Below the pieces are notes generated by a model that did not search any database, was not told the DNA's origin, and saw nothing but the letters and a program-made list of their open reading frames with translations. The translations under genes were made by a program, and so were the position numbers. A stretch of 6,204 bases of DNA from the NCBI GenBank assembly GCA_030619615.1, contig JAUXBC010000048.1, positions 1 to 6,204 of the forward strand, in the 5' to 3' direction. Of this stretch, positions 1 through 5,702 are shown one piece after another. Source of the stretch: Dehalococcoidia bacterium (GTDB lineage Bacteria > Chloroflexota > Dehalococcoidia > E44-bin15). The stretch's first letter is position 1. Each line of letters begins with the position of its first letter.

Positions 1-438
1 CATAAGGTGAAGGTAATAAAAAGGGCGCTCAGGGTCAACCAGCCCGATGCCGCCGATCCCCTCGACGTGCTGGCAAAGGTGGGCGGCTTTGAGATCGGGG
101 GGCTGGTAGGGGTGATGATTGGGGCAGCGAGCCATCGCATCCCCATCGTCATCGACGGCTTCATCTCCGCGGCGGCGGCGCTCATCGCCACCGGGATGGC
201 ACCAAAGCTGGGCGAATTCCTCATTGCGGGGCATGTCTCGGCGGAAAGGGGACACAGGGTCGCCCTTAAGCACCTGGGACTCGAACCTGTGCTCGAGCTG
301 GAGATGAGGCTGGGCGAGGGGACCGGGGCTGCGCTAGCGATCTTTATTGTTGAGGCAGCCCTGAGGACCCTGGCAGAGATGGCTACCTTGGCCGAGGCCG
401 GGGTCGCCGAGGCCGAGGGGCAAATCGAAGACAAATAG
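1..438 (+). CDS. cobT: Nicotinate-nucleotide--dimethylbenzimidazole phosphoribosyltransferase, C-terminal part (5' end outside window)
   Basis: CobT transfers phosphoribose from nicotinate mononucleotide to the lower-ligand base (usually 5,6-dimethylbenzimidazole), giving alpha-ribazole phosphate for the cobalamin nucleotide loop. It is a cytosolic enzyme. The frame is open from base 1 (the codons before the GTG at 7 are coding), so this is the last 145 codons of a protein normally near 350 residues. Family hallmarks in order are NQPDAADPLDVLAKVGGFEI (bases 37-96), the IPIVIDGFIS strand, and MRLGEGTGAA near the C-terminus. The Glu of RLGEG (bases 316-318) matches the catalytic base known in Salmonella CobT (Glu317). 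The short tail after EAGV is poorly conserved and charged. cobS follows after 19 bases, in the same direction, consistent with one operon. The GTG at base 7 should not be taken as the start. The family call is secure; which base it uses cannot be read from this fragment. Confidence 0.95.
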   Translation, partial: HKVKVIKRALRVNQPDAADPLDVLAKVGGFEIGGLVGVMIGAASHRIPIVIDGFISAAAALIATGMAPKLGEFLIAGHVSAERGHRVALKHLGLEPVLELEMRLGEGTGAALAIFIVEAALRTLAEMATLAEAGVAEAEGQIEDK

Positions 439-457
439 AGCGAAAAAGGCGAAAAGA

Positions 458-1201
458 ATGGGTTTTCTGGCAGCACTTGAGTTTCTGACCGTAATCCCCT
501 CCCCCCTGCGGCGGGAGGCCACCCCGAAGGAGATCGGCAGATCTGTGGTCTATTTCCCCCTTATCGGGCTGGGGTTAGGAGGGGTGTTATACGGTTTAGA
601 CCGCCTTTTCGCTCTTTTCTTGCCCATGGCCTTGGGGAGCGCATTAGTAATCGTAGCTTTGATCCTTCTCACCGGGGCCAATCACCTCGATGGCTTTATC
701 GATACCTGCGATGGCATGGCTGCCGGTAGGTCGCCGCAGCGGAGATTGGAGATTATGCGTGATAGCCGAGCGGGGGGTTTTGGGGTGGTAGGGGCGTGCT
801 GCCTGCTCCTGGTCAAGTGCATCTCCTTGATCTTTGTGCCAGCCGCCTTTAGGATGGCTGCCCTTCTCCTCATGCCTGTGCTCAGTCGTTGGGCGATGGT
901 CTACGCCATCTTCGCCTATCCCTCCGCCAGAAGGGAAGGCATGGGGCAAACCTTCAAGGAGCAGGCGAACTGGCAGAGGATGAGCATAGCAACATTGATT
1001 GCCCTGGCGATATCAGTGCTTCTATTGAAGCTATTGGGCTTAGCCCTGATGGCGGGAGTTTGGCTTGTCGCCATAATAATGGCAATCTTTTTGAAAAGGA
1101 GACTGGGTGGACTTACCGGGGACACCTATGGGGCGATCAATGAGGTGATCGAGGTTTTGGTGCTGATTCTAGTTCCCCTTGTCTTTGGAGGCTACTTCTA
1201 G
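458..1201 (+). CDS. cobS: Adenosylcobinamide-GDP ribazoletransferase (cobalamin synthase)
   Basis: CobS is the integral membrane enzyme that joins adenosylcobinamide-GDP to alpha-ribazole (or its 5'-phosphate), releasing GMP and forming adenosylcobalamin (phosphate). The 247-residue length is that of a full CobS. The N-terminus MGFLAALEFLTVIP is typical. The polar signature HLDGFIDTCDG (residues 76-86) carries the acidic residues D78, D82 and D85 expected to bind metal, followed by MRDSRAGGFG (100-109). GGLTGDTYGAINE (217-229) is the second conserved stretch. Hydrophobic segments lie at about 30-47, 55-72, 109-126, 133-153, 177-212 and 231-246. The ATG at 458 has a modest AAAGG (445-449) eight bases upstream. 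The stop codon lies inside the ribosome-binding region of cobU, so the two are probably translated together. One detail differs from the usual TGGLHxDG: here it is TGANHLDG. Confidence 0.96.
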   Translation: MGFLAALEFLTVIPSPLRREATPKEIGRSVVYFPLIGLGLGGVLYGLDRLFALFLPMALGSALVIVALILLTGANHLDGFIDTCDGMAAGRSPQRRLEIMRDSRAGGFGVVGACCLLLVKCISLIFVPAAFRMAALLLMPVLSRWAMVYAIFAYPSARREGMGQTFKEQANWQRMSIATLIALAISVLLLKLLGLALMAGVWLVAIIMAIFLKRRLGGLTGDTYGAINEVIEVLVLILVPLVFGGYF

Positions 1202-1206
1202 GAGGG
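1200..1206 (+). promoter_or_regulatory. Ribosome-binding site deciding the cobU start
   Basis: AGGAGGG is a strong Shine-Dalgarno match five bases before the GTG at 1212. Its first two bases are the last two of the cobS stop codon. It favours GTG 1212 over the in-frame TTG at 1179, which lies inside cobS and would place this purine-rich motif within the coding sequence. Confidence 0.75.
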
Positions 1207-1211
1207 TCGAA

Positions 1212-1769
1212 GTGAAGAGGGAGATTATCGTCATTTTAGGCGGCGCCAGGAGCGGGAAAAGTCGCTTTGCCCAGAGGCTAGCTGATAGCCTTAGCCAGAG
1301 GGTGCTCTTCGTTGCCCCTCTGGTGGCTATGGATGAAGAGATGCGCCGCCGCATCGAGATTCATAAGAAGGCCCGCCCCAGCACCTGGCGAACCCTGGAA
1401 GCCCCCACACATGTCGCCGAAGCGATAGGAGAGCACATCGGGGATGCCGATGTGGTAATCCTGGATTGCCTCACTCTCCTTATCTCCAATCTTATGGAAA
1501 ATGCCGATGACCCCGAAGACCTAGACGCTTTAGAAAGAGAAATAGCCAATGAATTAAACCAGCTTCTGGAGCGAAAAAACGCCAGCCTCATTATCGTCTC
1601 CAACGAGGTGGGCATGGGGCTGGTTCCTCCCTATCCCTCGGGGCGGTCTTACCGCGACCTCCTGGGCAAGGCCAATCAATTTATCGCCGAGCGCGCCGAC
1701 AAGGTCTACATGATGATTGCAGGCCTTCCTATGGAAGTGAAGGCGCTGGGCAGAAAGGACGAGAAATGA
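1212..1769 (+). CDS. cobU: Bifunctional adenosylcobinamide kinase / adenosylcobinamide-phosphate guanylyltransferase
   Basis: CobU phosphorylates adenosylcobinamide and then transfers GMP to it, giving the GDP-cobinamide used by CobS. It acts in the cytosol and is needed for cobinamide salvage and de novo synthesis. From the GTG at 1212 the protein is 185 residues, close to the 181 of Salmonella CobU. The P-loop GGARSGKS is at residues 10-17. His51 in IEIHKKARPSTWRT aligns with the histidine (His46 in Salmonella) that carries the GMP intermediate. The strand DVVILDCLTLLISN is at 80-93, SNEVGMG at 130-136, and DLLGKANQ at 149-156. All expected catalytic features are present. An in-frame TTG at 1179 would add 11 residues overlapping cobS, but the AGGAGGG at 1200-1206 supports the GTG. 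The stop codon overlaps the cobQ start (ATGA), indicating translational coupling. Confidence 0.95.
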   Translation: MKREIIVILGGARSGKSRFAQRLADSLSQRVLFVAPLVAMDEEMRRRIEIHKKARPSTWRTLEAPTHVAEAIGEHIGDADVVILDCLTLLISNLMENADDPEDLDALEREIANELNQLLERKNASLIIVSNEVGMGLVPPYPSGRSYRDLLGKANQFIAERADKVYMMIAGLPMEVKALGRKDEK

Positions 1770-3262
1770 GCGCCAAGACCTTGATGATCCAGGGCACCGG
1801 CTCCTCGGTGGGGAAGAGCGTGGTGGTTGCCGCCCTCTGCCGCATCTTCCACCAAGACGGGCTCAGGGTAGCCCCCTTCAAGTCGCAGAACATGTCCCTG
1901 AACTCCTTTGTCACCAGGGATGGGGGCGAGATGGGACGGGCTCAGGTGGTTCAGGCGGAGGCGGCGGGGATCGAGCCCAGCGTGGAAATGAACCCTATAT
2001 TGATCAAGCCCGAGGAGGATGCCAGAGCCCAGATCATAGTTATGGGCAAGCCAGCCTTCACCCTGGCTGCCGGCGAATACTATCGCCACACCCCAGAGCT
2101 GCTAGGGGTAATTGAGGGGTCGCTGGCGCGCCTTCGCTCCGCCTATGACCTAGTGGTTATAGAGGGGGCGGGAAGCCCCGCTGAAATAAACCTTAAGGGG
2201 AGCGAGATCGTCAATATGAGGGTGGCGAAAATGGCCCAGGCACCGGTTCTGCTTGTAGGAGATATCGACAAGGGCGGGGTCTTCGCCTCCCTGGTGGGCA
2301 CGCTGGTCCTCCTCGACGAGGGGGAGCGGGAATACATTAGAGGCTTTATCATCAACAAGTTTCGTGGCGACCTGGCTCTTCTCAAACCTGGGTTAGATCA
2401 ACTGGAGAAAATCACCTCCAGGCCAGTCATCGGCGTCATCCCCTATTACCACCACATCCTCATCCCCGAAGAGGACTCCATCTACCAAAGGGAACCAGCT
2501 CGAAAAGAGGTGGAGATCGTCATTATCTACCTCCCTCACATCTCAAACTCCACCGACTTTGAGCCCCTTCAGCAGGAGGAGGGGGTGCATGTGCGCTACT
2601 TAACCGCCCTCGATGAGCTTGGCGAACCCGATGCCATCATCCTCCCCGGAACCAAGAGCACCATCGCCGACCTGGCGCTTCTCTGGCAGACGGGGCTAGC
2701 CTCGGCAATAATTCAGCGGGCAGAGGCTGGCACACCTGTGATAGGCATCTGTGGAGGATTCCAGATGCTGGGGAAGAGGATAGAGGATCCCCGCCGCGTG
2801 GAATCGAAGAGGGGCAGCATTAGAGGATTGGGGCTGCTCGATGTGGTCACTATCTTTGAACCTAAAAAGACCACCTACCAGATAAAAGCGAGGGTGGTCG
2901 GAGATAGAGGCTTACTAGAGGGGGCGAAGGGGCTGGAGGTCACAGGATACGAGATTCACATGGGGCAGACCATAGGTAACATGGCGCCAGCCTTTGAGGT
3001 CACCCGAAGAGGGGACGGTGAGATTAGCCACCTTGATGGCGCTGTAAGCGGAAACATCCTGGGCACCTATCTGCACGGTCTCTTCGATAACGCCGATCTT
3101 CGACATGCCTTTCTCGCCCAACTCCACCAAGGTAGAAGGCTCCCTCTATTGCCAAGAGCACCTCTTCCCACAAAAGAGGAGAATTTGGAGAAGCTGGCAG
3201 AGCTGGTGCGTCATAGCCTCGACATGAAGCTGGTTTATAAAATATGTGGCTTAGGGGATTAG
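1766..3262 (+). CDS. cobQ: Adenosylcobyric acid synthase, glutamine-hydrolysing
   Basis: CobQ (CbiP) uses ATP and glutamine to amidate side chains b, d, e and g of adenosylcobyrinic acid a,c-diamide, giving adenosylcobyric acid. At 498 residues it is full length. The N-terminal synthetase domain (about 1-235) has the P-loop-like GTGSSVGKS (10-18), FKSQNMSLNS (38-47), VIEGAGSPAEINL (131-143) and GDIDKGGVFAS (165-175). The C-terminal class I glutamine amidotransferase domain (about 250-445) has ILPGTKST (292-299), the nucleophile Cys329 in GICGGFQMLG, and His437 in GTYLHGLFDN. Both key residues are intact. The ATG at 1766 overlaps the cobU stop by four bases and has AAAGGA (1754-1759) six bases upstream. 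Its presence means the cell handles the incomplete corrin ring before cobinamide, not only late salvage, unless the protein is a remnant of a lost pathway. That cannot be decided from this window. Confidence 0.96.
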   Translation: MSAKTLMIQGTGSSVGKSVVVAALCRIFHQDGLRVAPFKSQNMSLNSFVTRDGGEMGRAQVVQAEAAGIEPSVEMNPILIKPEEDARAQIIVMGKPAFTLAAGEYYRHTPELLGVIEGSLARLRSAYDLVVIEGAGSPAEINLKGSEIVNMRVAKMAQAPVLLVGDIDKGGVFASLVGTLVLLDEGEREYIRGFIINKFRGDLALLKPGLDQLEKITSRPVIGVIPYYHHILIPEEDSIYQREPARKEVEIVIIYLPHISNSTDFEPLQQEEGVHVRYLTALDELGEPDAIILPGTKSTIADLALLWQTGLASAIIQRAEAGTPVIGICGGFQMLGKRIEDPRRVESKRGSIRGLGLLDVVTIFEPKKTTYQIKARVVGDRGLLEGAKGLEVTGYEIHMGQTIGNMAPAFEVTRRGDGEISHLDGAVSGNILGTYLHGLFDNADLRHAFLAQLHQGRRLPLLPRAPLPTKEENLEKLAELVRHSLDMKLVYKICGLGD

Positions 3263-3269
3263 GCTTATT

Positions 3270-4328
3270 ATGCTTGCCAGGTTAAAAAGCAATCAGCGCA
3301 CGGTGCTCATCCTCGCCTGTCTCATGGGCATCCTCATCGTGTGCCTGCTCATCGCTGCCGCCTTCGGGGCTGTATCTATCTCCCCGCTAGACATAGTGAA
3401 GATGACCCTAAACAAGGTGGGCTTCACCCATTTTCCCGCAACCTGGCAGGCAACCGATGAGACCATCCTCTTCCAGATCAGGCTGCCTCGGGTGGTGGCA
3501 GGGGCATTGGTGGGGGCAGCACTGGCAGCGGCAGGGGTGCTCTTCCAGGGGATGCTGAGAAATCCGCTGGCCGATCCCTACATTATCGGCACCTCCGCCG
3601 GGGGGGCCTTCGGGGCAACATTGGCGATGATGTTGCCGCTGAGCTTCGCCTTTCTCGGCTTTGGGCTGGTACCCATTGCCGCCTTCTTCGGTGCCCTCGC
3701 TGCCGTCCTCCTCGTCTATAACCTGGCTCGAGTTGGGGGCAAGACCCCTATCATAAGCATGCTCCTCGCCGGATTTGCCGTAAGCGCCATGCTGATAGCA
3801 GCGATGAGCTTCATGATAACAATGAGCGACAGGCTGCAACTTATACTGCACTCGATATGGTCCTTTCTTATGGGGGGTATCCGGGTAAGCGACTGGAGCC
3901 AAATAGCAATCATCGCCCCGATGATTATTGGGGGGATCGTAGTGGCCCGTTTCCTCGCCTTTCGCCTCAATGCCTTCTCCCTAGGAGAGGAGGGTGCAGC
4001 ATATCTGGGGATCAATGTGGAGCGGGATAAGCTTACCATCCTCGGCTTAGGCTCTCTGCTCACCGGTGCTGCCGTCTCCCTTAGCGGGCTGGTGGGCTTT
4101 GTCGGGCTGGTGGTGCCCCATGCGGTGCGCCTGGTGCTGGGACCGGACCATCGCCTCCTCTTGCCCGCCGCGGCACTCTCAGGCGGCGCTTTCCTGGTTA
4201 TCGCCGACCTTCTCGCCCGCACCGTGCTTGCCCCTACGGAGATACCGGTGGGCATTCTTACCGCCCTTATCGGTGCCCCCTTCTTTATCTATCTGTTGAG
4301 GAGAACCAGGAGGGAGTACGCCTTCTAA
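3270..4328 (+). CDS. btuC: FecCD/BtuC-family ABC transporter permease, probable corrinoid importer
   Basis: This is the membrane subunit of an importer of the vitamin B12 / iron-siderophore / heme class, working as a dimer with two ATPase subunits and an external binding protein. The 352-residue length is normal. About ten hydrophobic segments are visible, near residues 12-34, 74-95, 104-121, 128-150, 161-183, 211-233, 255-274, 275-290, 297-319 and 324-343. Family motifs are RLPR (71-74), FQGMLRNPLADP (92-103), the ATPase-contact loop SLGEEGAAYLGI (237-248), and GFVGLVVPHAVR (276-287). Sequence alone does not separate B12, siderophore and heme permeases; the corrinoid substrate is inferred from the position seven bases after cobQ. 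The ribosome site is weak (AGG at 3261-3263). The stop codon shares one base with the next start (TAATG). No gene for a binding protein lies in the window. Confidence 0.85.
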   Translation: MLARLKSNQRTVLILACLMGILIVCLLIAAAFGAVSISPLDIVKMTLNKVGFTHFPATWQATDETILFQIRLPRVVAGALVGAALAAAGVLFQGMLRNPLADPYIIGTSAGGAFGATLAMMLPLSFAFLGFGLVPIAAFFGALAAVLLVYNLARVGGKTPIISMLLAGFAVSAMLIAAMSFMITMSDRLQLILHSIWSFLMGGIRVSDWSQIAIIAPMIIGGIVVARFLAFRLNAFSLGEEGAAYLGINVERDKLTILGLGSLLTGAAVSLSGLVGFVGLVVPHAVRLVLGPDHRLLLPAAALSGGAFLVIADLLARTVLAPTEIPVGILTALIGAPFFIYLLRRTRREYAF

Positions 4329-5113
4329 TGATCAAGCTTAGCCTTAGCCATGTTTCCTTTTCCTATATTGACGTTCCTGTATTGCATGACATCGATCTGG
4401 CGATAGAGAGGGGCGAGATGGTGGCCCTCCTCGGACCCAACGGCTCGGGTAAGACCACCCTTATTAAGCTCTTAAGCGGGGTGCTCCGCCCCACGGAGGG
4501 GGAGATCCATTTGGATGGCTCGAGCCTGAGACAGCTGAAACGAAGGGAGGTGGCGCAAAGGGTGGCCGTGGTTCCCCAGCAGTTCCACATGCCCTTTGCC
4601 TTCACGCTAAGGGAGGTGGTGCTACTGGGAAGGACCCCCTTCCTCAAAGCCTTCTCCAACGAGGAGGAAAGGGACTATAAAGCGGTGCAGAGGTCCATGG
4701 AGCTTATCGGCGTAACAGAACTGGGGCAGCGCTTCTTTAACGAGCTCAGCGGAGGGGAGCGCCAGAAGGGAATCCTGGCCATGGCGCTAGTCCAGGAGCC
4801 GAAGCTACTCCTCCTCGACGAGCCCACGGCGCACCTGGACATCAATCATCAGGTGGAGATTCTCGACCTGGTGAAAGGCCTCAACCGGGAGCAAGGGATC
4901 ACCGTTATCGGGGCGATGCACGACCTGAATCTAGCCGCCCTCTACTTCGATAGACTCATTCTCCTCAAGGAGGGGCGTATCTTCGCCGATGGCCCCCCCA
5001 GCGATGTCCTCACGGAGGTAACCATAAAAGAGGTCTTCTCCGCCTCAGTGCAGGTGATGCAGCATCCCTCAATGAAGGCACCACACATCGTTATTACTCC
5101 AAAGAGGACCTAG
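4328..5113 (+). CDS. btuD: BtuD/FecE-type ABC transporter ATP-binding protein, probable corrinoid importer
   Basis: This is the cytoplasmic ATPase partner of the preceding permease. All catalytic elements are intact in the 261 residues: Walker A GPNGSGKT (36-43), Q-loop VPQQF (82-86), signature LSGGERQ (140-146), Walker B LLLLDEP (160-166) with Glu165, D-loop HLD (169-171), and the switch histidine His198 in GAMHDLN. The A-loop aromatic is probably Tyr13 in FSYIDVPVL. The C-terminal portion (about 225-261), with DVLTEVTIKEVFS, is typical of the FecE/BtuD/HmuV group. The start codon overlaps the permease stop by one base, and AGGAGGG (4308-4314) lies 13 bases upstream, rather far but usable, so translation is probably coupled. 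The pair is certain to form a transporter of the FecCD class; the substrate is inferred from the cob genes upstream. After this gene there is no obvious hairpin-plus-T-run terminator. Confidence 0.87.
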   Translation: MIKLSLSHVSFSYIDVPVLHDIDLAIERGEMVALLGPNGSGKTTLIKLLSGVLRPTEGEIHLDGSSLRQLKRREVAQRVAVVPQQFHMPFAFTLREVVLLGRTPFLKAFSNEEERDYKAVQRSMELIGVTELGQRFFNELSGGERQKGILAMALVQEPKLLLLDEPTAHLDINHQVEILDLVKGLNREQGITVIGAMHDLNLAALYFDRLILLKEGRIFADGPPSDVLTEVTIKEVFSASVQVMQHPSMKAPHIVITPKRT

Positions 5114-5115
5114 GC

Positions 5116-5144
5116 TAGACAAAGGGCAGCCCTCGAAATATAAT
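5116..5144 (+). promoter_or_regulatory. Sigma-70-type promoter for hpt-ade
   Basis: A -35 box TAGACA (5116-5121, five of six to TTGACA) and a perfect -10 box TATAAT (5139-5144) are separated by exactly 17 bases, the optimal spacing. Transcription would begin near 5150-5152, giving a leader of about 22 bases before the hpt start. It sits in the only intergenic gap longer than 20 bases, just after the btuD stop codon. The spacer contains the small palindrome GGGCAGCCC (5124-5132), which could be chance. The placement in front of a new functional block supports a real promoter; activity is inferred. Confidence 0.72.
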
Positions 5145-5161
5145 GGGTGCAGATAGAAAAT

Positions 5162-5166
5162 AAGGA
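5162..5166 (+). promoter_or_regulatory. Ribosome-binding site supporting the TTG start of hpt
   Basis: AAGGA lies six bases before the TTG at 5173. The next in-frame candidate, ATG at 5191, has no comparable motif in front of it, so the TTG is preferred. Confidence 0.6.
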
Positions 5167-5172
5167 ATCCCC

Positions 5173-5700
5173 TTGAATGCTCCTGAGCAAATGAAAGTCC
5201 TGCTCACTAAAGAGGAGATAAGAGGGGGGGTGGCCAGGCTTGCCCAAGAGATCAACAGGGATTACCGAGGGAAGCACCCCCTTCTCTTAGGCATCCTTAA
5301 GGGCTCCTTCGTCTTCATGGCCGATCTAATTCGTCTTCTCCAGATCCCCGTGGAGATAGACTTCGTGACGCTCTCAAGCTATGGTACCGCCAGGGTAACC
5401 TCGGGGGAGATCAAGGTGGTGCAAGGGCTCCGCTCCAAGGTAAAGGGGAGAGATGTGCTGGTTATCGAGGACATCGTGGATACTGGAATCACCGTCGGCT
5501 ATTTTATCGATTATCTTAAAAAGAAAAAACCCTCCTCCCTAAAGCTATGCGCCCTCTTTGATAAGCCCTCCAGAAGGAAGGTTCATGTTCCCATCGATTA
5601 CCTGGGTTTCACCATCCCCGATAGGTTTGTGGTCGGCTATGGCCTTGACTATGATGAGAGGTTTCGCCATCTGCCCGATCTTCGTTTCATAGAGGATTGA
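5173..5700 (+). CDS. hpt: Hypoxanthine phosphoribosyltransferase
   Basis: Hpt transfers phosphoribose from PRPP to hypoxanthine (often also guanine), giving IMP (or GMP) in purine salvage in the cytosol. From the TTG at 5173 the protein is 175 residues, a usual bacterial length. LKGSFVF (42-48) is the loop that contacts pyrophosphate. The flexible-loop SSYGT is at 68-72. The PRPP-binding motif VLVIEDIVDTGIT (95-107) has the acidic pair Glu99-Asp100 and the probable catalytic base Asp103. GFTIPDRFVVGYGLDY (145-160) forms the purine pocket, as in E. coli Hpt, followed by the family-typical RHLPDL. ATG 5191 would shorten it by six residues and cannot be excluded. It has its own promoter just upstream, and ade begins two bases after its stop, so the two are probably one transcript. 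Guanine versus hypoxanthine preference is not readable here. Confidence 0.94.
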   Translation: MNAPEQMKVLLTKEEIRGGVARLAQEINRDYRGKHPLLLGILKGSFVFMADLIRLLQIPVEIDFVTLSSYGTARVTSGEIKVVQGLRSKVKGRDVLVIEDIVDTGITVGYFIDYLKKKKPSSLKLCALFDKPSRRKVHVPIDYLGFTIPDRFVVGYGLDYDERFRHLPDLRFIED

Positions 5701-5702
5701 AA

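Noticed and set aside
440..455. Short direct repeat GCGAAAA at 440-446 and 449-455 before cobS
   Set aside because: Two seven-base copies in an A-rich translation start region are easily explained by chance and the ribosome-binding sequence.
1706..2089. Open frame of 127 residues on the - strand across the cobU-cobQ junction
   Set aside because: Both strands cannot plausibly be coding here: the + strand genes are full length with intact catalytic motifs, and the antisense product has no recognisable domain.
3408..3902. Open frame of 164 residues on the - strand
   Set aside because: It lies wholly inside the permease gene and its protein is rich in Gln, His, Gly and Pro with no recognisable motif. 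It is the expected mirror of a GC-rich membrane-protein gene.
3716..4255. Open frame of 179 residues on the - strand
   Set aside because: It is also antisense to the permease, overlaps the previous antisense frame, and its protein is a low-complexity Arg/Ser/Pro/Thr mixture without family features.
5122..5150. Possible rho-independent terminator after btuD
   Set aside because: The GGGCAGCCC arms leave only a single unpaired base as loop and no run of T follows, so it does not look like a terminator.
5114..5172. Possible cobalamin or purine riboswitch in the gap before hpt
   Set aside because: The gap is only 59 bases, the predicted leader about 22, and no B12-box-like or purine-aptamer-like core is visible.
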